A stretch of DNA of 64,000 nucleotides from Metopolophium dirhodum (Eukaryota > Arthropoda > Insecta > Hemiptera > Aphididae), in NCBI RefSeq assembly GCF_019925205.1, contig NC_083565.1:29726241-29790240 (forward strand), in the 5' to 3' direction. Made by a program: the position numbers and the translations under genes. Position 1 is the first letter of the stretch; every line of letters begins with the position of its first letter. Of the stretch, positions 32,025 to 45,870 are shown piece by piece. The notes under the pieces are model-generated. The model was not told the DNA's origin, searched no databases, and was given only the letters and a program-made list of their open reading frames with translations.

Positions 32025-35000
32025 ACTGCCTTTTAGGAAACCAAAAAAAAATTTTGAAAAAAATTTATTGTAAGAATACACATTACAAAGTACAAACTAA
32101 AATAACCAGAATATTAAACAGAAAAAACTATTTAAAATATTTAGTTCATTAAACAAGGATTATTCAAGAAGTACTATATTGTCAATGTTTAAAATATTTG
32201 GCTAGAGGTTAAATCCTAAAAAAAAAATTGAAGGAGGGTGTTGGCACCCGCAGGCAAATGCGTTTTAGGAAACCAAAAAAAAATTTTGAAAAAATTTAAT
32301 TGTAAGAATACACATAACAAAGTACATACTAAAATGCCCAGAATATTAAACAGAAAAAACTATTTAAAATATTTATTTCATTAAACAAGGATTATTCCTT
32401 GAAAAAATATAATTGTAGGAATACACATTCCAAAGTACAAACTAAAATAACCAGAATCTTAAACAAAAAACACTATTCAAAATATTTAGTTCATTAAAGA
32501 ATGAATATTCATAGGGCACCGAGTTATCAATTTTCAAGTCAATACAAAATATTCAACTAGTTAAAGTACTAAAAAAAAAAAATTGAAGGGAGGTGTTGGC
32601 GCCCGCAGGCAAACAGATTTTAGAAAACAAAAAAAAAATTTGGAAAAAAATTTAAAAAAATTTTTTCAAAATATTTAGTTCATTAAAGAATGATTATTCA
32701 TGGGGCTCAAAGTTATCAATTTTCAAGTCAATACAAAATATTCAACTAGAGTTAAAGTTCTAAAAAAAAAAATTGAAGGGAGGTGTTGGCGCCCGCAGGC
32801 AAAGAAATTTAAGAAAACAAAAAAAATTTGGAAAAAAATTTACAGTAGAAACACACATTAAAAAGTTCAAACTCAAATGCCCCAAATCTAAAAACAGAAA
32901 AATCTATTCAAAATATTTAGTTCATTAAAGATTTATTCAACGGGTACCAGATTGTCAATGTTTAAAAAAATTTAGCTAGAGTTAAAATTTAAAAAAAAAA
33001 TTGAAGGAAGGTGTTGGTGTCCACCGTCAAATGCATTTTAGAATACAAAAAAAAAATTTACAGTAGAAACACACATTACGATGTTCAAACTAAAATACCC
33101 TAAATCTTAAACAGAAAAAACTATCAAAATATTTAGTTCATTAAAGAATGATTATTCATGGGGCTCCAATAGTTATCAATTTTCAAGTCAATACAAAACA
33201 TTCAACTAGAGTAACAGTACTAAAAAAAAAAATATTGAAGGGAGGTGTTGGCGCCCGCAGGCAAACAGATTTTAGAAAACAAAAAAAAAATTTGGAAAAA
33301 ATTTGACAGTATGAATACACATTACAAAGTTTAAACTAAAATGTCCCGAAACTTAAACAGAAGATACTATCAAAATATTTAGTTCATTAAAGAATGATTA
33401 TTCATGGGGCAACAAGTTATCAATTTTCAAGTCAATACAAAAAATTTAACGTATGAATACACATTACAAAGTACAAAATAAAATGCCCAGAATCTTAAAC
33501 AGAAAAAACTATTCAAAATATTTAGTTCTACAATACAAAATATTCAACTAGTTGCAGTACTAAAAAAAAAATTGAAGAGAGGTGTTGGCGCCCGCAGGCA
33601 AATAGATTTTAGAAAACAAAAAAAAAATTTGGAAAAAAATTTAGAAAAAATTATTCAAAATATTTAGTTCATTAAAGAATGATTATTCATAGGGCTCCAA
33701 GTTATCAATTTTCAAGTCAATACAAAATATTCAACTAGTAAAAGTACTAACAAAAAAAAAATTAGGAAAAAATTTGACAGTATGAATACACATTACTAAG
33801 TTCAAACTAAAATGTCCCGAAACTTAAACAAAAGAAACTATCAAAATATTTAGTTCATTAAAGAATGATTATTCATGGGGCTCCAAGTTATCAATTTTCA
33901 AGTCAATACAAAAAATTTAACGTATGAATACACATCACAAAGTACAAAATAATATGCCCAGAATCTTAAACAGAAAAAACTATTCAAAATATTTAGTTCA
34001 TTAAAGAATTCTTCAAAGGGTACCGAATTGACAATGTTCAAGTCAATACAAAAAATTCAACTAGAGTTACAGTACTAAACACACTAACAACACTAACAAC
34101 ACCTCCCGTTGGCGCCCGCAGGCAAATAGATTTTAGAAAATAAAAAAAAAATTTGGAAAAAAATTTAGAAAAAATTATTCAAAATATTTAGTTCATTAAA
34201 GAATGATTATTCATGGGGCTCCAAGTTATCAATTTTCAAGTCAATACAAAATATTCAACTAGTAAAAGTACTAACAAAAAAAAAATTAGGAAAAAATTTG
34301 ACAGTATGAATACACATTACTAAGTTCAAACTAAAATGTCCCGAAACTTAAACAAAAGAACCTATCAAAATATTTAGTTCATTAAAGAATGATTATTCAT
34401 GGGGCTCCAAGTTATCAATTTTCAAGTCAATACAAAAAATTTAACGTATGAATACACATCACAAAGTACAAAATAATATGCCCAGAATCTTAAACAGAAA
34501 AAACTATTCAAAATATTTAGTTCATTAAAGAATTCTTCAAAGGGTACCGAATTGACAATGTTCAAGTTAATACAAAAAATTCAACTAGAGTTACAGTACT
34601 AAACACACTAACAACACTAACAACACCTCCCGTTGGCGCCCGCAGGCAAATAGATTTTAGAAAACAAAAAAAAAATTTGGAAAAAAATTTAGAAAAAATT
34701 ATTCAAAATATTTAGTTCATTAAAGAATGATTATTCATGGGGCTCCAAGTTATCAATTTTCAAGTCAATACAAAATATTCAACTAGTAAAAGTACTAAAA
34801 AAAAAAAATTGAAGGGAGGTGTTGGTGCCCGCAGGCAAATAGATTTTAGAAAACAAAAAAAAAATTAGGAAAAAATTTGACAGTATGAATACACATTACT
34901 AAGTTCAAACTTAAATGTTCCGAAACTTAAACAGAAGAAACTATCAAAATATTTAGTTCATTTAAGAATGATTATTCATGGGGCTCCAAGTTATCAATTT

Positions 35001-36210
35001 TCAAGTCAATACAAAAAATTTAACGTATGAATACACATCACAAAGTACAAAATAATATGCCCAGAATCTTAAACAGAAAAAACTATTCAAAATATTTAGT
35101 TCATTAAAGAATTCTTCAAAGGGTACCGAATTGACAATGTTCAAGTCAATACAAAAAATTCAACTAGAGTTACAGTACTAAACACACTAACAACACTAAC
35201 AACACCTCCCGTTGGCGCCCGCAGGCAAATAGATTTTAGAAAACAAAAAAAAAATTTGGAAAAAAATTTAGAAAAAATTATTCAAAATATTTAGTTCATT
35301 AAAGAATGATTATTCATGGGGCTCCAAGTTATCAATTTTCAAGTCAATACAAAACATTTAACTAGAGTTACAGTACTAAAAAAAAAAAATTGAAGGGAGG
35401 GGTTTGCGTCCAGAGGCAAATAGATTTGAGAAAACAAAAAAAAAATTTGGAAAAAAATTTAGAAAAAATTATTCAAAATATTTAGTTCATTAAAGAATGA
35501 TTATTCATGGGGCTTCAAGTTATCAATTTTCAAGTCAATACAAAATATTCAACTAGTTACAGTACTAAAAAAAAAAATTGAAGAGAGGTGTTGGCGCCCG
35601 CAGGCAAATAGATTTTAAAAAACAAAAAAAAAATTTGGAAAAAATTTGACAGTATGAATACACATTACAAAGTTCAAACTAAAATGTCCCGAAACTTAAA
35701 CAGAAGAAACAATCAAAATATTTAAATCATTAAAGAATGATTATTCATGGGGCTCCAAGTCATCAATTTTCAAGTCAATACTAGAGTTACAGTACTAAAA
35801 AAAAAAAATTGAAGGGAGGGGTTGGCGTCCAGAGGCAAATAGATTTGAGAAAACAAAAAAAAAATTTGGAAAAAAATTTAGAAAAAATTATTCAAAATAT
35901 TTAGTTCATTAAAGAATGATTATTCATGGGGCACTAAGTTATCAATTTTCAAGTCAATACAAAATATTCAACTAGAGTTACAGTTCTAAAATGAAAAATT
36001 GAAGGGAGGGGTTGGCGCCCGCAGGCAAATAGATTTTAAAAACAAAAAAAAATTCGGAAAAAAATTTAGAAAAAACTATTCAAAATATTTAGTTCATTAA
36101 AGAATGATTATTCATGGGGCACTAACTTATCAATTTTCAAGTCAATACAAAATATTCAACTAGAGTTACAGTACTAAAAAAAAAAAATTGAAGGGAGGTG
36201 TTGGCGCCGT
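32025..36210. repeat. Satellite array, about 200-bp units with higher-order structure
   Basis: Units share GGTGTTGGCGCCCGCAGGCA, TATTTAGTTCATTAAAGAAT, TTATTCATGGGGCTCCAAGT and ATCAATTTTCAAGTCAATAC, separated by A-rich runs. The GCCCGCAGGCA landmark, counting diverged forms, recurs about 15 times. From 33,590 to 35,214 several units form larger blocks about 521-580 bp apart (near 33,590, 34,111, 34,632, 35,211), so a multi-unit block was itself duplicated. The edges at 32,025 and 36,195 are more degenerate. No coding sequence; open frames are artefacts. Confidence 0.92.
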
Positions 36211-36866
36211 TATATATGTTTTAGAAAATGTATAAAAACGAATGTAATTTATTTATAAAGGATGCAAAAAAATTAAATCAGAAAAAGGTCCTGCACGGAC
36301 TCTATTATGTGATTGTAATTTATGAAGGACATAAAATAATGTTTAATTTAAAATAATATTGTGTTTGGCTGGGTCTACAGTCAATATTAAATAACAAACT
36401 ATAAAGTCTAAATGCAAATAAAAACATAGTCAGATATCTGTTTTAGTCTTTGTAAATATGTGCGGAAAAAAATTAGATTTAGTACAATGTAAAAAAATGT
36501 GGAAAGAAAACCCTGAGAATTCTTTGACAGTGTAGAATAATAAAACACAATACTATATATTAAATTAAAACTATTGATTTTATACATTTTCTATTTACAA
36601 AAGCTCATAAGTATTGATAACCTTATAAAATCCTAAAAAAATTATATTTTGTTATATATTAAAATACATTTTATAATTTGTTGTGTTAAAAAAATCATTA
36701 TTTAATGTTGGCTGTATTTAAGTTTTTAATAACTCTACTGGTACAACTCTAGCTGACAGTCTTTAAGACCGTGTTAAAAACTATAATAATTAGTTAACGT
36801 CTAATTGACTGTCCTATCCTAACCTAACCTAACATAACCAAATTAATAATATTTAAATATTTTCTT
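36211..36866. other. A+T-rich spacer with a short telomere-like run
   Basis: No gene recognised. 36,818-36,832 is CCTAA repeated three times, the complement of the insect telomere unit TTAGG, too short to mean more than chance or an old repair scar. Confidence 0.6.
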
Positions 36867-36867
36867 T

Positions 36868-39292
36868 CATTGTTATGTTTACAATATCGAATACCTTTAT
36901 AGTTAGTAGGAAAAGATCATCGCAAAGCTCACGACCAGTGATTGTAGTCGTCTATCATTACCATAGCTTCAACTAACCTTAAGTTTACCAAACTAGCCTT
37001 CTTATGACTAATTACATTAGGACACTTTGAATAAAAAGTTCCTGTGTTGAAAGTTGCCGAACTTATAAGTGATTGATTATCAAGTTGATCCTTAGATTGT
37101 TGACACCTTAGTTCCCCTCGAAGACCGCTGGTAAGACTATTACCATATACTATTATGTCCTATCCATTATTTTATATCTATATTATCTATGATGGAGCCA
37201 TACCCAGCACACTCGTGTAAACAATTTGAAGCACATAAAAGCGATTAACGATTCTCTATTAATGATAATATGAAATCCCAGACCTGTCCCCCATACTCTG
37301 ATATTAAGAGCCCAGCCCACCTTCATATTCTCTATGCAAAAAGTAAATTTAAGACAAATTTGTAAATCAATGCACAGTCTCTCTATTGTACTAATATTTG
37401 TGATTTCATTAATTTTCAGTATTTTGTATTATTAGATTGGGAAAACATAAAACAATATAATTCACACAAGACTGTGACTGACACAATCATACTTTGATAA
37501 AAGTATATGATATAAGTACCTTCTATATTTGAATTAATCGTTTTTTTTCGGGTACTTTATTGGTGGAAGGCACTTTAACTACGGTCCCTAAACTTACTGA
37601 GGCAACCTTGAGGCATTTCCTTTTAGGAAATTAATTAAATCCTCAAACATAACTCTTAATTCAAGAGTTTGTAACTAATACAATCATAATATAATACGAG
37701 TATAGTATATTTCGTAATATTTTTTTATAATATTTACTGTTAGTGAAATATTAAGTTTGTATTTCTAATATATTAAATGTTATGATATTTATGGACGACA
37801 CTTGCACCATGGCCCCTCGATATAGTAATGTGGCGACCCGGCACATCTCTTTTAGATAAATGATTAAATACTTAATCAAGTCTTCCAATTTACTAAACAT
37901 TTATGTTTTGTAGATAATTTGAAGAAGAATTTAAAATTGAAAAGAGACTGTGTAAATTAACAAAATTTGTGGTATGAAATGTTTATTTGAACACCTGTTA
38001 TAATGTATTAACTTAAGTTAATTTTTTATAATGTACTATAGTAAACATTTGAACGTTTATTACAATATACGTATATTATACATAGATTTCAAGTATGATT
38101 TTTTTTAGTTTTTTTTTTGATAGTTACCTACCTACTACAATACAAGACACTTTATTTTTATATTTTGAAGCAATATTATATGTTTTGGATTATTTAGATC
38201 TATATAAACTAAATTTCAGACCCCTAGTTTAGTATTTAAAGTTTGTATGATCAAAGTCGTGGAACCAAATTTTATCAGACTCTACTAGAATGTTGTAGTT
38301 AAATTAAACTATAATAGGTATGTGGAATAACAGTACCTAACCTTCTATTATAATTTGTTATGAATATAATATTTAAAGTAATAACTCAAATTTAGCACTT
38401 TTACGGTACTTAATACATTTTCCTAATATTTTAACAGAAATTATGGAGCTGTTTTCATGATTTCTTCGTATTTATGCTTATTTTCTTAAAATGTTTTTAT
38501 ATTTTCGGTTCATTCGTTGCCTACCAACCAAGTGTTTAAATAAAGAATTTTTTTTTTTAAACCAATTTGAATTATTATTTATTATTTTTAAAAAAATTTA
38601 ATAAAAATGTTTTCATTCAGTATTTTTTTTTAATATTTTATTATTTTGAATATTTTTGAATATTTCAGTGCATATATTTGCCTGTTTTTAGTGCATACAT
38701 GCAGGCAAATATTTAACACTTAAGAGGATGTCAGATTTTTAGCGCACCATTTATTTCTCTCTCCGACCCACGTACAATCATTTTAGTGTTTTCTTAATCG
38801 TACATTTGGTATGCTACGCGTGGGTCAAAGATGGAAAACAAATAGTGCACTGACATCCCAACCAGCAACAAGTTTACACGAGTGAGCTGGGTATGGCTCC
38901 ATCATAGATAATAAAGATATGGATAGGACATAATGGTCTTATCAGCGGTCTTCGTCCTTCGAGGGGAATAATTGAGACCAAATAAAGTGTACTCATATCG
39001 AGTATCGACTATCAATATAAAGGAGCCTCAATTGCCTTCCCCTCCGGGAACGCGGCCTCAAATGTATTTAACATAGGCGTGGACTATCCATGGTGTCAAC
39101 AATCAGAGGATCAACTCGATAATCAAACACTTAAGTTCCGCAACCTGCAACTCAGGATCTTTTTATTCAAAGTGTCCTAATGAGTCATAAGAAGGTTAGT
39201 TAGGTAAACCTATGGTTAGTTGAAGCTAGTAGTAATAGCCTTTGCAATTCAAGATCTTTTCCTACGTATTCGGCATTGTTAACATAACTATT
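36868..39292. mobile_element. Element with long (~370-bp) inverted ends
   Basis: 36,868-37,240 is repeated in inverse orientation at 38,868-39,292. Both arms carry GTAGGAAAAGATC, a CATAGCTTCAACTAACC-like block, GACACTTTGAATAAAAAG, TTGTTGACACC and GGAGCCATACCCAGC. Homology fades outward beyond ATTCG(G/A)..ATTGT..AACATAAC, so the exact ends and any target duplication are unclear. The 1.6-kb centre has no gene; it includes the small hairpin element at 38,726-38,858. It is best described as a non-autonomous foldback or long-TIR transposon. Confidence 0.72.
38726..38858. mobile_element. Hairpin MITE, 133 bp
   Basis: GGATGTCAG...GCGCACCATTTATTT...GACCCACGTA on the left pairs with TACGCGTGGGTC...AACAAATAGTGCACTGACATCC on the right, giving imperfect arms of about 50 bp. 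It abuts the right arm of the long-TIR element. Confidence 0.7.
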
Positions 39293-39775
39293 CTACCTTT
39301 ACACTTTTTCTTCCCCCGTCTCTCACAGCTATATACAGGTTCAGCCACTCTCATTCCACACCTCCATATGATCGGTATTCTGTCTATCCACCTCTTCTTC
39401 AGTCTTCTCGCCCCTCATTTCCCACCTAAATTAACTAACTTCTATAGCCACTCTCACTATCTCTTATCATACAGTGACCGAACCACCTAAACCTATTCTC
39501 TCTTGTTTTCACTACAATATGTACACTAACCTACACTACCCTTAATTAATTAATTTCTTATTCTATCCTCTTTTGTACCTTAACACCTAACTTATTATTC
39601 TCATATCTGCTACCCTCACTCCACTTACCTACCCTAACCTTACATTTCTTTTTCATCTTTCCCTTTCATACACCAAACATTCTGAAATCCTGTTGACCCA
39701 TTTCCTTATCTTCGCCATATTACACACTACCTAATTCCTATTCACCCAGTCTCTAGTTACCTACAAGTCATCGTA
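39293..39775. other. Strongly pyrimidine-rich strand, very poor in G
   Basis: For about 480 bp the plus strand is mostly C, T and A (for example CTACCCTCACTCCACTTACC) with long gaps between G residues, unlike any neighbouring DNA. The 82-codon frame inside is low in complexity. No function can be assigned. Confidence 0.7.
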
Positions 39776-41077
39776 CTTGATTATCGGTGAAAATATTTAA
39801 ATATCATTGAGCGAAATTCCCTACTCGAAAGAATTACTTAAAAAAATATCATACCTCCCAATTTTCTAATTTTTAACACTACTTTATTGATAGCCGAAAT
39901 AGTGTTATACCAGTATAATTACAATACAAATATTGAAAAATTTCGGGCAATACATCCTTTGATCAATTAACAATAATAAAAAAAAAACCTACTGAGAAAT
40001 AAGAAAATACATATGTGTGACGAAACTTAGTCTTCGAAGCACTGAAACGTTCACACATTTAAATCTGCTTATGATATAATATTATTCCCAGTTTGAAAAT
40101 TTTCACTGACGAATACCATTACTGAAATAACACGCATCTTATGCAGTAAAATGTTCTACAATATTCTAATGACCTATGCGTTACAGTCTACGGATATTAT
40201 ATAAACCTACCAATAAATACCTAATATTAATTTTTATTACACAGAGTTTGTATTTTTAAATGTTGTATTCAAGGATTTATTAGTTTTATTTTTATACCTA
40301 ACAAAAATTACAATTATTCACAAGTCAGTTATCAACAAGAACACGACTACGAGTAAGACAGCGTTTGGATTGTTCGGACTAGGTACTTGTCCAATACTCG
40401 ACTACCAGAATTTAAATTAAAGAATGTTATATACCTAGGTAACCTATCGATCGATTCTAAAACAGAAACTTAACCTAGGTACAAATATAATATCATAATA
40501 TCAAATAGTGAAATGTGAAAATTTGAAGAAAATTTCCTATAGGTATATCCCGTAAAACCCCCAAAATAAAACGTACGTTTGAGGTGTTCTCTTAAAACCC
40601 AAATGTTTAATACCCGTATCCCGTATGCGTAGAAAATGTATGTTTCACATTTAACGAAAACTAAAACTATCGTGACGGAACGGAATTACGAAGAACGTAT
40701 AAGACAAAAATAATCGTCACCAAGTGGTAGGTATAATCTGCTATGTACTTACAAATCATATTAAATAACATTAATCATTATGTACCTATTTTCTTATTTT
40801 ATTAGGTAGGTATAAAAACCTACCTTATTCCTACTTATAAAAGCATTGCCTAATCATTGATTTCAAATTTTAAAAATTATTCTACTATAACAATAAATTA
40901 ACAGTTGTAGGCAAAGTATTATTATTTAAGGTATTTTTCATAATATCCTTATTTTTGTACACCTATAACAACTGGATTTTAAAAACTACTCTACGCCAAG
41001 TGAGTATATAAGTTTGTCTGACAATAAATATTTACATTAAGTCTACCGCGTCAACAGAGTAGAAGGACAAAACTTAC

Positions 41078-41192
41078 GTAATTATTTATTCTTCCGGCGA
41101 CACGCGTTCCCTTCGAGTGTATAATATTGTCTAGTGTCAGAGCTGTGCATCTCCGCCAAGGAAAATGCATATCTTCGATCCAAAAGTTCAGT
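41078..41192 (-). pseudogene. Exon-like module 1, unit A (decayed)
   Basis: On the minus strand an acceptor ATACTTCCAG precedes 115 bp and a GTAAGT donor follows. It aligns with the intact first exon at 45,216-45,287 (TTGGATCGAAGATATG against ATGGATGAAGATATCT; CGCCGGAAGA against CACCGGAAGA), but the start codon is TTG. It lacks 13 bp present in the unit-B copy (47,138-47,265), which breaks the shared frame. It is a degenerate paralogous exon. Confidence 0.5.
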
Positions 41193-43654
41193 CTGGAAGT
41201 ATTGAGATTAATGACATTTATAAAAATAGGCACCTAGCTCATAACCAGAATGGAACGAAATATGAGAGTACGTATTGGAATCGCTGTTCGTCTCAGACGA
41301 TTGTCATTTGCCATAGATTATTTATAATTATAACCTCACCGTCCTAATCATAGAAAATATATATATGGTCCTAACCGATTGATGATGGATATTTTTACAT
41401 TATCTTCAAAAAAACATTTATTTTTTTTCTATGCGGTAAATTGAATTCAAATTTACAATATAGATAACGGTTTTTTTACTTGGTAACCATTTATTTATTA
41501 CTTGGTTTATTAACAAATTCTAATTGATATAAAATAGTAATTAAATAAAAATAGTTTTATTGATCCCAATACTTAAAAATAATGTTTCAAATAAAATAAT
41601 AAAAAGAATTTAAGAAATACCTATTAATTAATATGTATTACCTAAATAACAAAATAACTAAATAAATTCGTGTTTCTTTTTAAACATTTTCACGCCTCCT
41701 CTCTTACGAAATTGTGTCACTTCTCCTTAGAGTAGCATAGGAGGTTATGAACACTTGAAATTGTACATGTTAAAAAATCAGCCATATCCTCCTCCCCCCC
41801 CCCCCCCCCTTGACAAAATCATTTGACTCATTTAGCTACTTTTTGAATTAAGAACGTTACATTGAACATACAAAACTGTACCTACCTACATAATAGTTAT
41901 CAACCTATTAACCCATCAATAATATTATATTTTTTATTGTGTACACTAATCGATTGGTAAATACAATATAACGTTAAGTTATAAATAGGACGTGGATTTA
42001 AATGCATTAAAAACAAGAAAAATGCCTTAAAATATTTAACTTCAACCCATATAAATGTTCTAATTTCATTTTTCAATTCGTTGATAATATATGAAACGAA
42101 TTCTTTGCTTGGAAAGCAATGTCATAGAAAATTCAGAAAATGCAGTTTATATTTAAATTCGTGGCCTAATTATAAATAATAATATCTGATGCATTGATGC
42201 TGAAGAGTGAGGGCGGTGGACAATCAGCCGTACCGAAATCTAACATCTTAAACACTTAATATAAACAATTTTTCACACACGCGTCATGGTATGAAAATAA
42301 AAAATCTTTATAATTCATATTTATACAGATTTTCTACCGATTTATGCCGATCTTCTATATTAATAATAATTATAAATATATAGCATTAACAAATCATTTT
42401 TGAATAGCGGCCCACCGGAAAGTTCCTAGTATCCCGCCGGCTCAGTCCGCCCCCGGTTCATATTGTAACCAAAAAATCTATTATAAACACAGTTACTTTT
42501 TACCGATATTATAAGTTAAAATTTGGACGAAATTACATATTAAAACCAAGAAGAACGATTATAGTTATTTTGTTATAATTTAAAAATAGTAGGTATTCGC
42601 GGATTTATGAAACTTTTAGAGTATATTATTATAATTTATATACACGATGACACTTTCAAATGTAATATTTTGGGCAAAAATGACTTTAACCTACTATATT
42701 GTAGGTACTAATGCCTAATAGTAAAATAAATTATTTTAATCTCAATATTATTTATTAGTTAACGATGTCCTTGCTCAGAATCGTTTTTCGTTTGTTCGTT
42801 TTGTATTTTAATAATTTATCCATGGATATATTATTATTACTAATAATTATAGTAGGTGTGTTTGTTCTATTTCATTAATTAATTTAATAGTATACCAATA
42901 AATTATATATTAATTAATAATTTTTGAAACATTGTGTTCGAAAAAATTAAAATAAATGTGATTTTAATTAGAGTCTTGTAATGTAACCTACCTATATGTA
43001 AAAAATAAATAAATTTAATAATAACTGTTGAACTCTTAGGGACATAAATGGTAACACATTCGTGTATGTAGTATTACACTATTTATATATAGGTATATTT
43101 ATATACCTATACGAGTATATGAGTAGATACATTATTCATTAGTGCGCACACTGCGCACACGGCAGGATAGGCTGCAGTTGACCATTTCGTGAATATTACT
43201 TTTATGTGTACTTGGTTATACGTCCCTAATCCCTATGATATAGAATATAGATATTAGGTGAACAATAGAAGTTAAGTATGTGACACTAAATTAATAGTTA
43301 CCTATAACTTATAATAACGTTGTATTTGGAAAAAAAAATTACCATTTATTAATTAAAATTGTATCTTATGACTATTATCAGTTATAAGTCATAACATTTA
43401 TTTCTATAAATTAAACCAGAACATATATATATATTAAGTACCTTATATAGGTAAGCTCCTATTAATTATAATTATTCTACGAACAGGGACTGGAAAAACG
43501 ACGACGACGTTTATATCTCGTGTATTTTATACATTTCTGGTTCGAAACTAAAATATGCGCATACAACACTTGGATAGCACATTTTTCGTGACATTAAATA
43601 TTTATTTTAAGTCTTAAAAGTAAATTTAAGCCCCAAAAGAATATAAAAACAAAC

Positions 43655-43860
43655 TTACTTTAATTATCGACTCTTTCGTCGGAATCCGTGACGTGTATGA
43701 ACTGCGACGCCCATGAGGAAACGCTCCAGATTACAGAACTTAGAATATTGTAATTTATGAAAAATAAAATTATACGAAACGCAGTAAGTTTTTTGCTCAT
43801 ATTTTCTTTGCTTATTGAAATTTTAGAATTTTTAATCGACTGTGTCTTCTGCAACGACTT
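43655..43860 (-). pseudogene. Exon-like module 2, unit A
   Basis: On the minus strand the segment ends GAAAGAGTCGATAATTAAA followed by GTAAGTTTG, the same ending as modules 1 and 3. A 64-codon frame (from 43,854) contains MSKKLTAFRIILFF, which looks like a short basic-hydrophobic leader. The unit-B copy (49,660-49,850) diverges after NILSS by a small indel and reads LMGVAVHTRHGF in another phase. The frame is thus not conserved between copies, so I treat it as a decayed exon. Confidence 0.4.
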
Positions 43861-45215
43861 TGAGATTTGCCATAGATAAATAAATAAATTATATAGATAT
43901 TATACTAGGTACGTATGATGAATCCACGGATATAATATAATGCAACTTTTTATATCAAAGACTTCCGTGTTGAGGACCAATTTGTTTATTGAAATTTGAT
44001 ATGACAATAAAACCAAAATAGTTTATAATTTTGAATTTGAATTATAATAATATGATATAGGTATTACTTAAATTATTATTTTAGTTTATCAATTTAATTA
44101 TTGATTAAGGTGGTGAATAGATATCAGAAGCACAAGAATTTTTTTATAAGAGTATATTGTATTTTATGAATTATTAAATAAAAATGTGATTACTGGATTT
44201 TAGAGTTAACATAAAGCCATAAACGTATACAGTAAATTCATCAAATACCATAATACCAACTAGATTTCTATAACTCCAAGTCTATAATTTTAGATTCTGA
44301 GCGGATCGATGACTGTATTAATTTTATAACGATGTGTTCTTTATTTTTTTAATATTTTCAATTATTTTTTCTTGTGGTCTGTGTAAATATATTTTTGGTG
44401 TTTTAAGGCTGCTGTCAGATCAATTTATGAGAATCCTTGCATTAAATTGTTAGGATTATTTGATATGAATAATTATTTTATAGAAGGTACTTATTTATAG
44501 GTAAGTCGATCAGAAACTATATTTACACTGAATATGTTAATAGTAAAAAGCTATTAAAATATCTATTATTTGTATTTATTTGTTAATAACAATTAAAACT
44601 TAAATATTAGCAGTAATCTTGTTCCTTTCACAAAATGTTTTTTAATTATTTTTAATTTACATTTACATTTATACGTTTGGCATTTATCCCAAAGTTATCT
44701 CTGAATAATAATTCAATGATTCAATTTAATAGTTACATTATATGGATTATAAAAACTACAGTTTCCTGCTTCTACTACAACATTGTTTTATGTTTTTAGT
44801 TTTTTAAATTCAGTCTGCACCTTGTGTCGGTGATTTTACACGTAATATAATAAAATTGATACTAGTGATGAGTAGGTACCTGATTGTTTAATCAAATTAT
44901 TTACACGATTTCAATAAAGAAATATCTATGAAGTAAAACATCCGCATTTTTTATTAACTATAAATTCATGATTGTATGAGCTATATATGGTACATATATT
45001 TTTCGAAAAAATTATTTAAAAAAACAAGAATAATTCATATTTTATGTCAAGCGGCCACACGGGTTAGGTTTTATACATTTTATACATTGCGCTTTTGGGA
45101 TTAAACTTTTAAATGCTTCTACGTAACCCAGTTAACAGATTGTCCGTGACAATAAATATTTAATTTAAGCCTAAAAAGTAAATGTAAAATAGTAATAATA
45201 TGAAAACAAACTTAC

Positions 45216-45287
45216 GCGTAAGCATCGACTCTTCCGGTGAAACCTAGCTAGAGTGCCGCCGTCGCCGAAGAAACTATCTTTATCCAT
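45216..45287 (-). CDS. Candidate first coding exon, module 3, unit A
   Basis: On the minus strand an ATG at 45,287 opens 24 codons containing FFGDGGTLA and FHRKSRCLR, ending in phase 0 at a consensus GTAAGT donor (45,215-45,210). Upstream is a 5'UTR-like stretch ending TTCAGTTCACGAGCGAGATG. The unit-B copy at 50,911-50,985 keeps the ATG, the same residues and the donor, and differs by one whole codon plus a few substitutions. In contrast, the neighbouring modules carry frame-breaking indels. That pattern suggests selection on a real gene whose later exons lie further left and are not recognised. No domain is recognisable in so short a piece and its function is unknown. Confidence 0.5.
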
Positions 45288-45870
45288 CTTCATCTCGCTC
45301 GTGAACTGAAACTTGAAAGTATCAAAATATATTATGAAAATAACCTGAATATCTGATCATAACAAAATGTGTGAGTTTGTGTTAAAACTTACATTATAAT
45401 GTATACGGCTTATAATTGTCGGTCTATATCGATGGCTTATTACTTATTTGTTCACTGAAATTATTAAAATTGTTTATCGTCGCCGAAGAATGTCGACAAT
45501 TGACGATTGCCTTAGATATTATAAAATATATTATTTACTATGATAAATCCATAGAACTTTATATTATACTAAGTATCTATACAGTCTATTGATAAATATT
45601 AAATCGTATGTACTTTTACAGAAAGTACTTTGTGATCAGCAATGTACCTATTCTGGTTATCTATTTCAGTTATAGTTCGCATGCCAAATTTAACTGTGCG
45701 AAACTGGTCCGCAAGTTTATAGACATTTTATTATTCGAATGCATTATCCCACCAGTTCTTCTAGACACAGTGTTTGAGAAGTTATATTTTTTTGGTACCT
45801 ACTTAATTAAATTACAATATGAATTATTATAAGTTACCTATGTAGGTACTTGTCCAAAACGCGACTACCG

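Larger units (their letters stand above)
40382..45870. repeat. Tandem duplication, unit A
   Basis: Unit A begins TACTTGTCCAATACTCGACT and is repeated as unit B from 46,444, in the same orientation, over most of its length. Long stretches match closely: 40,382-42,060 with 46,444-48,115, 42,755-44,300 with 48,760-50,270, and 45,060-45,870 with 50,755-51,600. Unit A has about 360 bp (42,380-42,740) and about 550 bp (44,500-45,060) that unit B lacks. It contains three exon-like modules on the minus strand, described separately. Confidence 0.93.

Noticed and set aside
32025..36210. CRISPR-like array
   Set aside because: Units of about 200 bp with no short repeat-spacer pattern, in insect-type DNA; it is a satellite.
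36818..36832. Telomere repeat (CCTAA)3
   Set aside because: Only 15 bp and isolated; not evidence of a chromosome end or of a telomere-targeting element.
41165..41347. 60-codon plus-strand frame and its near-identical copy at 47,187-47,411 as a conserved gene
   Set aside because: The identity simply reflects the recent unit duplication, and the splice signals at this place are on the minus strand.
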